A stretch of 64,000 bases of DNA from Neoroseomonas lacus (GTDB lineage: Bacteria > Pseudomonadota > Alphaproteobacteria > Acetobacterales > Acetobacteraceae): the NCBI RefSeq assembly GCF_014644535.1, contig NZ_BMKW01000016.1, positions 80,752 through 144,751 on the forward strand. Direction: 5' to 3'. Under the pieces are notes generated by a model. The model was not told the origin of the DNA. It made no database searches and saw nothing but the letters and a program-made list of their open reading frames with translations. Shown here piece after piece: positions 27,488 to 37,079 of the stretch (its first letter is position 1; every line of letters begins with the position of its first letter). The position numbers and the translations under genes were made by a program.

Positions 27488-29110
27488 ATGACCGCGCTGC
27501 GCCTGCTGACCATTGCCGAGGCCGCGCGGCGCATCGCCGCGCGCGACCTCTCACCGGTCGAGCTCACCCGCGCCTTCCTCGACCGTATCGCCACCACGGA
27601 CGGCGTGCTGCACAGCTTCATCGCCGTCACCGCGGATGCCGCGCTGGCCGAGGCGAAGCAGGCCGAGGCCGCCATCATGGCCGGGGGGGCGCGTGGCCCG
27701 CTGCACGGCGTGCCCTACGCCCTCAAGGATATCTACGACACCGCCGGCCTGGCGACGACGGCGCATTCCGCCCGCTGCAAGGACCGCGTCCCGGACACGG
27801 ACGCACATGCGGTGGCCATGTTGCGCGCGGCCGGCGGCGTGCTGCTCGGCAAGCTCGCCACGCATGAATTCGCCACCGGCGGCCCGTCCTGGGACCTGCC
27901 CTGGCCGGCGGCACGCAACCCATGGGACATCGCGCGTTTCCCGGGCGGTTCTTCCTCCGGTTCGGGCGCGGCGGTCGCGGCCGCCCTGGTGCCGGGCGCG
28001 ATGGGCTCGGACACCGGCGGCTCGATCCGCCTGCCCGCCGCCTTCTGCGGCACGGCGGGGATCAAGCCGACCTATGGCCGCGTCAGCAAGCGCGGCGTGC
28101 TGCCGCTCTCCTTCACGCTCGACAATGCCGGCCCGCTCGCCTGGACGGTCGAGGATTGCGCGATCCTGCTGCAGGCGATCGCCGGGCATGACCCGCTCGA
28201 CCCCGCCAGCGCCGACGTCCCGCTGCCCGACTTCCGCGCCACGCTGGCCAATGGCGTGAAGGGCCTGCGCATCGGCGTGGTGCGCCATTGGTACGATGGC
28301 GATCGCCGGGCGTCGCCCGAGGTCATCGCCGCCATGGATGCGGCGATCGAGGTGCTCCGCGCGCTGGGCGCCGAGATCCGCGAGGTCACGCTGCGCCCAC
28401 TCGCCGACTACCAGGCCTGCATGCGCATCATCGGCCTGTCCGAATCCTTCGCTATCCATGCCGATCATCTGCGCGACACGCCGCAGGACTATGGCGAAGT
28501 CTTCCGCTACCGCATCATGCCCGGCGCCTTCGTGCCCGCGACGGACTACGTGCAGGCGCTGCGCCTGCAACGCGTGCTGGCGCAGCAGATGTTCGACGCG
28601 CTGCGCGACGTCGATGCGCTGGTCACCGCCAGCATCTGGGGCGAGGCACCGCTGATGGCGCCGATGCGCGCCGAGGCGAATTTCGCCGCCCCGCCGCTGA
28701 CCAACCCGTTCAACGTCTCGCAACTCCCCGCGCTGTCATTGTGCAACGGCTTCTCGGCCGCCGGGCTGCCGCTGTCGATGCAGATCGCCGGTCGCGCCTT
28801 CGACGAAGCGACGGTGCTGCGCATCGGCCATGCCTACGAACAGGCAACGCCCTGGCGCGCACGCCGGCCAGAGGTGCCGGCCACGCCCTTCATCGACAGC
28901 GCCGCCGACCAGACGGCACCACCACCATCGGATGCGGCGCGCGAAACCTACGCGGTCCTCGCCGCCCGCGCCGCGCTCCCGCTCGATGCACGACAATTCG
29001 CCCAGGCCTGCGAGGCGCTGCCGCATGTCGAGGCGATGGGCGCCGCGCTGCCGCGCAACCTGCCCTTCGGCGCGGAACTCGCCACCACCAACCTCTTCGA
29101 CGCGGAGTGA
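27488..29110 (+). CDS. Amidase-signature family hydrolase (first of a tandem pair)
   Basis: Ser-cisSer-Lys amidase of 540 aa, related to GatA but in a catabolic setting. ATG 27488 begins MTALRLLTIAEAARRIAARD, matching the sister gene; the frame is open 33 codons further without similarity. The catalytic Lys is in YALKDIYDTAG (about 81). The glycine/serine-rich region GGSSSGSGAAVAA is at about 156 and the nucleophile block MGSDTGGSIRLPAAFCG at about 176. The stop is 5 bp from the next amidase start, so the two genes are an operon. Confidence 0.9.
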   Translation: MTALRLLTIAEAARRIAARDLSPVELTRAFLDRIATTDGVLHSFIAVTADAALAEAKQAEAAIMAGGARGPLHGVPYALKDIYDTAGLATTAHSARCKDRVPDTDAHAVAMLRAAGGVLLGKLATHEFATGGPSWDLPWPAARNPWDIARFPGGSSSGSGAAVAAALVPGAMGSDTGGSIRLPAAFCGTAGIKPTYGRVSKRGVLPLSFTLDNAGPLAWTVEDCAILLQAIAGHDPLDPASADVPLPDFRATLANGVKGLRIGVVRHWYDGDRRASPEVIAAMDAAIEVLRALGAEIREVTLRPLADYQACMRIIGLSESFAIHADHLRDTPQDYGEVFRYRIMPGAFVPATDYVQALRLQRVLAQQMFDALRDVDALVTASIWGEAPLMAPMRAEANFAAPPLTNPFNVSQLPALSLCNGFSAAGLPLSMQIAGRAFDEATVLRIGHAYEQATPWRARRPEVPATPFIDSAADQTAPPPSDAARETYAVLAARAALPLDARQFAQACEALPHVEAMGAALPRNLPFGAELATTNLFDAE

Positions 29111-29115
29111 CCGCC

Positions 29116-30774
29116 ATGCCCGACACCGCATCGGCACCGGCCGAACTGCATCACCTGACCATCGCCGAGGCCGCTGCGCTGATCGCCGCGCGGCGGCTCT
29201 CGCCGGTCGAACTCACCCGCGCCTTCCTCGCGCGCATCGAGGCCGTGGACCCGCAGCTCAACGCCTACCTGCTGGTGACGGCGGACCTTGCCCTCAACCA
29301 GGCGCGAGAGGCGGAGGCGGAGATCATGGCCGGCCGCTACCGTGGCCCGCTGCACGGCATTCCTTATGCGTTGAAGGACATCTACTGCACCGCCGGCATC
29401 CGCACGACGGGCCATTCGCGCAGCGCACAACACTTCGTGCCGAGCGAGGATGCCGAGACCGTCGCCCGGTTGCGCATGGCCGGCGCGGTGCTGCTCGGTA
29501 AGCTCGCGACGCATGAGTTCGCCCATGGCGGTCCGAGCTTCGACCTGCCCTGGCCGCCGGCGCGCAACCCGTGGGATCGCGGCCGCATCACCGGCGGGTC
29601 GTCGTCGGGTTCCGGCGCGGCGGTGGCCGCCGGCCTCGCGATGGGCGCACTCGGCTCCGACACCGGTGGGTCGATCCGCAACCCCGCCGCGCTCTGCGGC
29701 CTGGCGGGGCTAAAGCCGACCTATGGGCTGATCAGCCGGCGCGGCATCTGGACCAACAGCTTCTCCTACGACCATGCCGGGCCGATGACCTGGACGGTCG
29801 AGGATTGCGCGCTGATGCTGCAATCCCTCGCTGGCCACGATCCGCTCGACCCCGCCAGCGCGACCCTGGCGGTGCCCGACTACGCCGCCGCGCTGACCGG
29901 CGACATCCGTGGCCTGCGCATCGGCGTGCTGCGCCATCAATACGAGGTCGAGGTGCCGGTGCCCGCCGTGGTGCGGGTGGCGATGGAAGCGGCGCTCGAG
30001 GTGCTGCGCGGCCTCGGCGCGACGCTCGAGGAGGTCCGCATCCGCCCGGCGCAGGACTATACCGACGTGAAGATCGTCGGCGCCGAAAGCGAACTCTACG
30101 CGGTGCACGAGGCCGGGCTGCGCGCGAACCCCGGCTTGTTCGGCGAGGATTTCCTCGGCCGTTCGCTCGCCGCCGTGCTGATCCGCGCCGAGGACTACGT
30201 CAATTCCCAGCGCGAGCGCCGCGCCATGGTGGCCGAGGCGAAGCCGCTCTGGTCGCGCTTCGACGCGCTGGTCACCGCCGGTCCCGGGCCCGCGGTGCCG
30301 CTCGATGCCTGGCGCACCATCCAATTCTGGCAGAAGCCGTCGCTGACCACGCCGTTCAACGTGCTCGGCGGGCCGGCGCTTGCTCACTGCATCGGCTACA
30401 CGCCGGAAGGTCTGCCGCTGTCGATGCAGGTGGTGGGCGCGCCCTTCGCCGATGCGACGGTGATGCGCATCGCCGACGCCTATGAACGCGCGACACCCTG
30501 GCGGCAGCGCCGCCCGGTGCTCGACCCGAAGGCCGCGTTCTCGACCGCGTTGCCGCCGCTGCCCGACCCGACGCCGGCCGAGATTTCCGCCGCCGATCGC
30601 GACGCCGTCGCGCTGGTCGCGCGTCGTGCCGGGCTGTCGCTGAACGAACGGCAATTCGAACTCCTCTGCGCATCGGCGCCCTACGTCGAAGCCATGGCGC
30701 GCCGGCTGCGCCGACCGCGCGGCTTCGCCGAGGAACCGTCGAACGTGTTCCGCTTCACCGGATACGCGCCGTGA
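29116..30774 (+). CDS. Amidase-signature family hydrolase (second of a tandem pair)
   Basis: A 552-aa paralogue of the preceding gene. The same blocks appear in the same order: LTIAEAAALIAARRLSPVEL, YALKDIYCTAG (Lys), GGSSSGSGAAVAAG and LGSDTGGSIRNPAALCG (nucleophile Ser). The two proteins share long identical stretches in the N half and differ more in the substrate-lining C half. This suggests duplication followed by specialisation. The binding protein downstream starts within 40 bp, so an imported amide or carbamate could be the substrate (inference). Confidence 0.9.
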   Translation: MPDTASAPAELHHLTIAEAAALIAARRLSPVELTRAFLARIEAVDPQLNAYLLVTADLALNQAREAEAEIMAGRYRGPLHGIPYALKDIYCTAGIRTTGHSRSAQHFVPSEDAETVARLRMAGAVLLGKLATHEFAHGGPSFDLPWPPARNPWDRGRITGGSSSGSGAAVAAGLAMGALGSDTGGSIRNPAALCGLAGLKPTYGLISRRGIWTNSFSYDHAGPMTWTVEDCALMLQSLAGHDPLDPASATLAVPDYAAALTGDIRGLRIGVLRHQYEVEVPVPAVVRVAMEAALEVLRGLGATLEEVRIRPAQDYTDVKIVGAESELYAVHEAGLRANPGLFGEDFLGRSLAAVLIRAEDYVNSQRERRAMVAEAKPLWSRFDALVTAGPGPAVPLDAWRTIQFWQKPSLTTPFNVLGGPALAHCIGYTPEGLPLSMQVVGAPFADATVMRIADAYERATPWRQRRPVLDPKAAFSTALPPLPDPTPAEISAADRDAVALVARRAGLSLNERQFELLCASAPYVEAMARRLRRPRGFAEEPSNVFRFTGYAP

Positions 30775-30812
30775 CGTGCCGCCATGCCACCGCTGACAGG
30801 AGACCGATTGCC

Positions 30813-32435
30813 ATGACGGAATTCACGCGACGCGACAGCCTCGCCCTCGGTGCCGCGATAGTGGGTGGCGCCTTCTCGTCGCCCGCCCTGGCACAGGCGG
30901 CCTCGGGCGGCGAACTGCGCATCGGCATGACGCTGAGCGACATCCCGACCGCGCGCGGCGCTCCCGACCAGGGCGGCGAGGGCATCCGCTGGATGGGCTT
31001 CACCCTCTATGATTCGCTGGTCTACTGGAATCTCGACCAGGAACGGACGATCCCCGACATCGTCCCCGCCCTCGCCGAGCGCTACTACCCGAATCCCGAG
31101 AACCCGAAGGAATGGATCTTCGAACTGCGCCGCGGCGTGCGCTTCCATGACGGCTCGACCTTCGACGCCGACGCGGTGATCTGGAACCTCGAGAAGCTGC
31201 TCAAGCGCGACGCGCCGCAGTATGACCCGCAGCAATCCCTGACGCTCGGCTTCCGCATCCCCGGCATCAAGACCTGGCGCCGCATCAACGACTTCAAAGT
31301 GGCGATCGGCGGCGACGCGCCCGATGCCTCCATGCTCGACCAAGTCGTCTTCATGCACATCTCGAGCCCGGCGCAATGGCGCAAGCTCGGCGGCTGGGAG
31401 GCCTTCAGCCTGCAGCCCTCCGGCACCGGCCCCTTCCGCGCGCAGGAGATCGTCCCCCGCCAGCGCGCCGTGCTGCTGCCCAACACCGAATACTGGGACG
31501 TCGCGCGGCGGCCCAAGCTCGACCGCCTGATGCTGCTGCCGATCCCTGACGGCAATATCCGCGTCGCCGCGCTGCTCACCGGCCAGGTGAATTTCATCGA
31601 GGCACCGCCGCCCGATGCCGTCCGCCGCCTGCGCTCCGCCGGCATGGTCATCAAGACCAATCCCTACCCGCATATCTGGCCCTATATCTTGCGCCTGTCC
31701 GGCGACAACACGCCGCTTTCCGATGTGCGCGTCCGCCGGGCGCTGAACCTCGCCATCAACCGCGAGGAACTGGTGGTGCTGCTCGGCGGCATGGCGGAAC
31801 CGGCGCAGGGCATGGTGCTGCCCGACAGCCCCTGGTTCGGCCACCCGACCTTCAGGATCCGCTACGACCCGGCCGAGGCGCGACGCCTGCTCGCCGAGGC
31901 CGGCTACGGCCCGTCCAACCCGCTGCGCATCCGCTTCATGATCTCGGCCTCCGGCTCGGGCCAGATGCAGCCGCTGCCGATGAACGAATTCGTCCAGCAG
32001 AACCTGCGCGAAGTCGGCGTCGACCTGACCTTCGAGGTGGTGGAATGGAACGCGCTGCGCCAGCAACGCAGCCGCGGGCCGCTGGATGCGACCGCGCGCA
32101 GCCTGCACGCGCTGAACAACAGCATGGGGACATCCACCCCCTTCGATGCCTTCCAGCGCCATTTCAGCTGCGACGCCGCACCGCCGCGCGGCCTGAACTA
32201 GGCCGGCGTCTGCGACCCGTCATTGCAGGCAATGCTCGACCAGGCCTCGACCACCTTCGACACCGCCGAGCGCGACGCGATCGTCGCCCGTATCCACGAG
32301 CATGTCGTCGACAACGCCTATTGGCTGTGGGTGGTGCATGACGTGAACCCGCGCGCCCTACGGCCCGAAGTGCAGGGCTTCGCCCAGGCCAAGAGCTGGT
32401 ACCAGGACCTCACCCAGGTCTTCATCCGGCGCTGA
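30813..32435 (+). pseudogene. Peptide/nickel-type ABC substrate-binding protein (SBP family 5) with in-frame amber stop
   Basis: The frame starts ATG 30813 with a Tat-like signal (FTRRDSLALGAAIVGG ... ALAQA) and runs through a typical family-5 binding protein: WIFELRRGVRFHDGSTFDADAV, LSDVRVRRALNLAINREEL and YDPAEARRLLAEAGYG. At 32199-32201 a TAG interrupts it after RGLN. The same frame then continues AGVCDP, ...ARIHEHVVDNAYWLWVVHD and LTQVFIRR to a TGA at 32433. Total length without the stop would be 540 codons, normal for the family. A tryptophan (TGG) is the likely ancestral codon. The interrupted product lacks the last 76 residues. Confidence 0.8.
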
Positions 32436-32503
32436 ACCCGCGCGGCGCGGCGGTCCGATTCCCGTCTTCGGCCGCCGCCCGTCCCGCCCTACACTCGGCG
32501 GCG

Positions 32504-33679
32504 ATGCCTGCGTCCAACCCCGCCATCGCCCGCCACCTGCTTCGCCGCGACGACGCCTTCCCGCGTCGCGCCGAGGCGCTCGGCTTCGGCTTCCATTCCC
32601 CCGACGAGCGCGAATACTGGGCGCGCGACGCCTGCTACGCCCTGACCCCCGAGGCGATCGACGCCCTCGACACGGCCGCGCGCGAGGCCAACGCCATGAT
32701 CGCCGAAGCCGTGGACCGCGTCGTCCATCGCGGCGACTACCGCGCCTTCGGCTTCACCGACCGCCTCGCCGCGCTGGTCGAGGCCTCGTACCAGGCGCGC
32801 GAACCCTCCCTCTACGGCCGCTTCGATTTCCGCCTCGCCCCCGATGGCAGCATCAAGCTGTTCGAATTCAACGCCGAGACGCCCGCCGCTTTGCTCGAAG
32901 CCGCCGTGGTGCAACTCGCCTGGTTCGAGGAAACGCCGCCGGGTCCGACGACGCGCCCCGGCACCGACCAGTGGAACGCCATCGACGATGCCCTCGTCGC
33001 GCGCTGGCCGCGGCTCGGCCTGCCGCCGCACATTCACTTCGCCGCCGAACACGAACGCACGGATGAAGTTGCCCAGGTCGCCTACCTGATGGCCACCGCG
33101 CGCGCCGCCGGCCACGCGGCCGCCTTCATCCCGGTCGAGGACATCTCCTGGCAGGCCGAGACCGGCTTCGTCACGCCCGACGGCACCCCGCTCGCCGCTT
33201 GCTTCAAGCTCTACCCCTGGGACTGGCTCGATGCCGAGGAAGGCGGCCGCCTGCTGCCGCTCGGCGGCACCCGCTGGATCGAGCCGGCGCGACGCATGCT
33301 GCACGCCAACAAAGCGATCCTAGTCACATTGTGGGAGATGTTTCCCGGTCATCCTCTGCTGCTGCCGGCCTCGCTCGACCGCGCGGCGATCGACGGCCCG
33401 GCGATCGGCAAGCCGGCCCTTGGCCTGGAAGGACACGGCATGCGCGTGGAAGGCGTGGCGAACGACCCCTCGACCGAGATCGCCGAAGGTTTGCCTTCAT
33501 CCCCTACGATCTGGCAAAAATGGGCGCCGCTGCCGGGGCACGCGACACCGCAGGGTGACGCCTTCCCGGTCATGGGCGTGTGGATCGTCGGCGATGAGCC
33601 CTGTGGGCTCGGCATCCGGGAGGGAGAAGAACTGGTGACGACGCTCGAGGACCGCTTCGTGCCCCATGTCGTGCTGTAG
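32504..33679 (+). CDS. Glutathionylspermidine synthase-like ATP-grasp ligase (first of two)
   Basis: Predicted C-N ligase of 391 aa related to the synthetase half of Gsp and to E. coli YjfC/YgiC. Metal and substrate-binding blocks are SLYGRFDFRLAPDGSIKLFEFNAET split around residues 103-127, FKLYPWDWLDAEEG near 232 and LEGHGMRVEGVA near 310. YjfC-like proteins lack the amidase half, as here. It begins the operon that also holds a second ligase, DUF350 and a DUF1190-like lipoprotein. The real substrate pair of these ligases is unsettled. Confidence 0.88.
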   Translation: MPASNPAIARHLLRRDDAFPRRAEALGFGFHSPDEREYWARDACYALTPEAIDALDTAAREANAMIAEAVDRVVHRGDYRAFGFTDRLAALVEASYQAREPSLYGRFDFRLAPDGSIKLFEFNAETPAALLEAAVVQLAWFEETPPGPTTRPGTDQWNAIDDALVARWPRLGLPPHIHFAAEHERTDEVAQVAYLMATARAAGHAAAFIPVEDISWQAETGFVTPDGTPLAACFKLYPWDWLDAEEGGRLLPLGGTRWIEPARRMLHANKAILVTLWEMFPGHPLLLPASLDRAAIDGPAIGKPALGLEGHGMRVEGVANDPSTEIAEGLPSSPTIWQKWAPLPGHATPQGDAFPVMGVWIVGDEPCGLGIREGEELVTTLEDRFVPHVVL

Positions 33680-33730
33680 CGCATGCCGCAAACACCTGCG
33701 TTCACGCCACCTGTTCCAGCCATGCGTCGG

Positions 33731-33780
33731 CGAGCGTCGTCACCCGTTCGGATGATGCCCTCCGAACGCCATCCGCTCTA
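33731..33780. repeat. R3-type hairpin between the two ligase genes
   Basis: GAGCGTCGTCACCC is followed by GTTCGGA, a loop, TCCGAAC and CCATCCGCTCTAGG. It has the same order of conserved ends and paired core as other R3 copies, with a different stem sequence. It sits immediately upstream of the second ligase start. Confidence 0.6.
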
Positions 33781-33787
33781 GGCGCCG

Positions 33788-34963
33788 ATGCCCTTCCAAC
33801 GCATCCCCGTCACCACGCCCGCCGACGCCATCGCCCGGCTGCGCGACCTCGGCATGCTCGCTCCCGGCCCGGACGGCCAACCCTGGTGGGTGACCGACGC
33901 GGCCTACCTGATCGACGCGGCGCTGGTCGACCGCGTCTACGAGGCCGCGACCGGCATCCAGAAGCGCTGCTACGCCGCGGTCGAGGCCTTGGTCGCCAGC
34001 GGCGACTACAACTATTTCGGCATCCACAACCCGGCGATGCGCGAGACCATCACCAAGTCCTGGCGCGCCAAGGATTCGCCCCTCTACGGCCGGATGGACT
34101 TCTCCTTCACGCCAGACGGCACGCCGATGTTGCTCGACTACGAGGCCGATTCTCCTTTCGGCCTGGCCGAGGCAGCCTACGTTCAGTGGGAATGGTTCGA
34201 GTCCTGGCAGGCCGCCTCCGGCACAGGTTCCGACAGCCAGGAGAACCTGATCTTCGAAAAGCTCACGGCGCATCTGCCCCTTGCCGCCCTGCCGACGCGC
34301 TTCGTCATCGCCTGTGGCGGGGAGACGCTGGTCAATGGCAGCCCCGCCGATACCGGCGAGCGCTTCGACGCCGAATTCATCGCCGAGATCGCCCGCAACG
34401 CCGGCCTGCGCCCCGGCATCTGCAGCATGGAACAGGTCGGCTGGGATCTCGACGCGAAATGCTTCACCGACGAGGCCGACGAACCGCTGCAAGCGATGGT
34501 GAAGATCTACCCCTGGGACTGGATGGAGGATGAGCCGAATGTCGAGGCGCTCCCCCAAAGCCGCACGCGCATCCTGCCCGGCGCCTGGACGCGCCTCGTC
34601 GCCGACAAGACCATGATGGCCCTGCTGTGGCACATGGAACCAGGGGCGCCGAACCTGCTGCCGACTTTCCTCGAACGCTCCGCCACCGGCGCTTTCGTCG
34701 CCAAGCCGCGGCGCGGCTGGGATGGCGAACATGTCTACCTGCCCGGCCAGACGCCCGGCGAGGTGCCGGAGAATGAGATGGGCCCACTGCTCTACCAGGC
34801 GCATTGCCCGCTGCCGGTGCTGCGTGCCGGCTCCGGCGAGGTCCACGCCAACCTCTCCGTCTGGATGATCGGTGGCGAACCCGCCGGCATCGCCTTCCGT
34901 GAATCGCTCGGCCCCGTCACCGGGCCCGCCGCGCGCTTCGTGCCGCATATCCTGCGCGGCTGA
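33788..34963 (+). CDS. Glutathionylspermidine synthase-like ATP-grasp ligase (second of two)
   Basis: A 391-aa paralogue of the preceding gene and closer to the E. coli YjfC type. Blocks: PLYGRMDFSFTPDG, MLLDYEADSPFGLAEA (about 118), MVKIYPWDWMEDEPN (about 237), WHMEPGAPNLLPTFLE (about 280), and FVAKPRRGWDGEHVYLPG (about 302). Two non-identical ligases of the same length side by side suggest sequential or alternative addition to one acceptor. Followed by DUF350 after 25 bp. Confidence 0.9.
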   Translation: MPFQRIPVTTPADAIARLRDLGMLAPGPDGQPWWVTDAAYLIDAALVDRVYEAATGIQKRCYAAVEALVASGDYNYFGIHNPAMRETITKSWRAKDSPLYGRMDFSFTPDGTPMLLDYEADSPFGLAEAAYVQWEWFESWQAASGTGSDSQENLIFEKLTAHLPLAALPTRFVIACGGETLVNGSPADTGERFDAEFIAEIARNAGLRPGICSMEQVGWDLDAKCFTDEADEPLQAMVKIYPWDWMEDEPNVEALPQSRTRILPGAWTRLVADKTMMALLWHMEPGAPNLLPTFLERSATGAFVAKPRRGWDGEHVYLPGQTPGEVPENEMGPLLYQAHCPLPVLRAGSGEVHANLSVWMIGGEPAGIAFRESLGPVTGPAARFVPHILRG

Positions 34964-34988
34964 CGCGCGCCAAGAAGGGACGCCCCGC

Positions 34989-35414
34989 ATGTCCGCCGCC
35001 GAGATCCTGCATTTGTTTCCCGCCACCCTCCTCAGCTTCCTCGTCGCCTTCTCGCTCGGCGCGGTGTTCTGGGTGGGCGGGCTCGTCATCGTCTCGCTGA
35101 TCACGCCGATCTCGGAACTGACGCTGCTGCGCGCCGGCAACCTGCCCTGCGCCCTGGCCTTTGGCGGCAAGGCGCTCGGCATGGTGCTGCCGATCGCCGC
35201 CGTCGCGCGCACCGCCGCCGGCCCGCTCGACCAGATCATCTGGTGCATCGTCGCGGTCGCCGTGCAGCTTGTCGTCCACCTGATCCTGACGACACTGCTG
35301 GCCGGCCGGCTGAAGCAGGAGATCGACGCTGACCAGCTCGGCGGCGCCGCCGTCTTCGTTGCCTTTATGCAGGTCGGCGCCGGCATCCTGAACAACGCCG
35401 TCATGTCGGGCTGA
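34989..35414 (+). CDS. DUF350 (YjfL-like) membrane protein
   Basis: Inner-membrane protein of 141 aa with four helices. ATG 34989 (AAGAAGGGACG upstream) is chosen over earlier in-frame codons that lie inside the ligase gene. It shows the paired-helix pattern of DUF350: LLSFLVAFSLGAVFWVGGLV, FGGKALGMVLPIAAVARTA, IIWCIVAVAVQLVVHLILT and AVFVAFMQVGAGILNNAVM. In E. coli the homologue YjfL is encoded next to YjfM and YjfC, the same trio as here. Function unknown. Confidence 0.88.
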   Translation: MSAAEILHLFPATLLSFLVAFSLGAVFWVGGLVIVSLITPISELTLLRAGNLPCALAFGGKALGMVLPIAAVARTAAGPLDQIIWCIVAVAVQLVVHLILTTLLAGRLKQEIDADQLGGAAVFVAFMQVGAGILNNAVMSG

Positions 35415-35423
35415 CGCACCGCG

Positions 35424-36476
35424 ATGACGCAGCCCGTGCGCCCCCCCCGCCGCCGTTCCCGCACCATCCGCGCCGCCGCGCTGGTGACGCTGGGCCTCGG
35501 CGTGGTGGGCTGCGACGACACGCCGGCCGACCTGCCGGACCGCACGGAATCCCGGCTGGACGCCTGCCGCGCGGCACATCGGCGCCTCGGTGACGACCCG
35601 GCCAATTGCGACCGGCTGGAGGACGTCCTGGCGCGCGAACAGACCGAGACGCGCCCGCGCTTCGCCACCGTCGCCGCCTGCGAAACCCTGTTCGGCCGCG
35701 GCGCCTGCGAGGGCGAAACACTCGCCGCCACCGGCCCGGGTTGGCGGCCCACGCTGGTCGGCTGGGTGCGCGTGCCGGGCGGCACGGGCGCGGTGGAACC
35801 GGCCATCCGCGACCGCGACGGCCAGAGCTGGGCGCTGCCCGAGCCGACCAAGCTTGCCGCCAACCCCGTTGCCACACAGCCGCCGCCGCGCGCGGTGACG
35901 ACGCTCGACTACACCGCCAATGCACGCACGCCGCTCAATGTCAGCCTCGCCTATTACCGCCTCGCGCCGGTCTATCCGGACCAGGCGAGTTGCGACGCTG
36001 AATGGCGGTCCTGCGAACGCCTCGACCTGCCGCTGCCGACGCGCTTCGGGACGCAGGAGAGCTGTCGCGCCAGCTGGTCGCAATGCCAGGAGGTCGAGCT
36101 GCCGCCGGCCGCGCTGGCCGTCGCAGCCGCCAACCCGCCGACCAGCGGGAGCAGCAGCACGACGCCGCGCACCTGGTGGGGCGGCTACAATTCCTTCTGG
36201 TATGGCCGCTATGGCGGCGGCATCGGCCCGCGCTACCAGGGCTGGACCTGGACGGCGGACCGCCAGCCCACCGCCGCCTATCGCCCGGCCACCGGCACCG
36301 GCCCGCTGCGCGCCTGGGACAGCGGCACCCGCTCGCTCGCGCCGGCCAACCGCATGGCCACCTATGACGGCGGCACCAGCGCTCGGCAGGGCGGTACCAG
36401 CATTTCACGGCCGACCTCGGTCGTCACCCGCGCCGGCTTTGGGTCGACCGGCCGCAGCTATTCGTCGGGGGGCTGA
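35424..36476 (+). CDS. DUF1190-like (YjfM/YgiB type) lipoprotein
   Basis: Cysteine-rich, probably outer-membrane-facing lipoprotein of 350 aa. A basic start is followed by LVTLGLGVVGC with the lipidated Cys at about residue 30. Several C-x(8-12)-C pairs occur in the middle (SCDAEWRSCERLDLP, SCRASWSQCQEVELP). The C-terminal third is Gly/Ser/Tyr-rich and ends GFGSTGRSYSSGG, as in DUF1190 proteins. It follows DUF350, the same neighbour as yjfM in E. coli. I infer a surface or envelope role together with the ligases. Confidence 0.78.
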   Translation: MTQPVRPPRRRSRTIRAAALVTLGLGVVGCDDTPADLPDRTESRLDACRAAHRRLGDDPANCDRLEDVLAREQTETRPRFATVAACETLFGRGACEGETLAATGPGWRPTLVGWVRVPGGTGAVEPAIRDRDGQSWALPEPTKLAANPVATQPPPRAVTTLDYTANARTPLNVSLAYYRLAPVYPDQASCDAEWRSCERLDLPLPTRFGTQESCRASWSQCQEVELPPAALAVAAANPPTSGSSSTTPRTWWGGYNSFWYGRYGGGIGPRYQGWTWTADRQPTAAYRPATGTGPLRAWDSGTRSLAPANRMATYDGGTSARQGGTSISRPTSVVTRAGFGSTGRSYSSGG

Positions 36477-36479
36477 GCG

Positions 36480-37079
36480 ATGAAGGCCACCGATGCCGTC
36501 CAGCGCACCCGGGCTACGCTGCGCGCGGCGCAGCCACACGAGACGCTGCTGACGAATTTCCAGCGGCGCGTCGTCCTCGCGCTGTTCGGTGCCGGCATCG
36601 CCTATCTGCTGGTGGGACTGCTGCTGCTGCCCCATGGCGCGGTGTTCTGGCTCGGCTTCGTGGTGCTGCCGCCGCTGGCCGGCGGGCTCGCCGCGATGTT
36701 CGGCGGCGGGCCCGGCCAGCGGCTCGATGCCTGGCTGCTGAATGGTGGCGCGGCGAAGCAGGACCCGAAGCCGACCCCGGCCGCCGCGCTGCCCGAGGCG
36801 GCGCGCAGCGCCTTGCAGGTGGCGGCGGTGCCGGCGTTGCTCGGCGAACTCGTCCGTGCCGGAGCGGCGATGCCGGCCGCCGAGAAGGCCGCCGCGGGCC
36901 GGTTGTTCCGCGCCGTCATCGCCTTCTCGAACGGCCCTGCCGAGAGCACCGCGCGGGCGGCGCTGGCGCGGGAACTGCCGGGCCTCGTGGCCGGGCTCGC
37001 CACGGGCGGGACGGCCGCCATCGCGGCGGCGGACGCGGCGGTGTTGAGGCTCGCCCCGCCAGCGGGTGGTGCGGCATGA
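36480..37079 (+). CDS. Hypothetical membrane protein of the ligase operon
   Basis: A 199-aa protein that I do not recognise. The N-terminal 35 residues are soluble and basic. Two hydrophobic helices follow (VVLALFGAGIAYLLVGLLLL and FWLGFVVLPPLAGGLAAMF), then a long Ala-rich helical domain. It starts 3 bp after the lipoprotein stop and its own stop overlaps the next start (ATGA), so it belongs to the operon. Confidence 0.7.
   Translation: MKATDAVQRTRATLRAAQPHETLLTNFQRRVVLALFGAGIAYLLVGLLLLPHGAVFWLGFVVLPPLAGGLAAMFGGGPGQRLDAWLLNGGAAKQDPKPTPAAALPEAARSALQVAAVPALLGELVRAGAAMPAAEKAAAGRLFRAVIAFSNGPAESTARAALARELPGLVAGLATGGTAAIAAADAAVLRLAPPAGGAA

Noticed and set aside
32199..32201. TAG read as pyrrolysine
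   Set aside because: No pylT/pylS or methylamine methyltransferase gene is visible, and a single TGG to TAG change is simpler.
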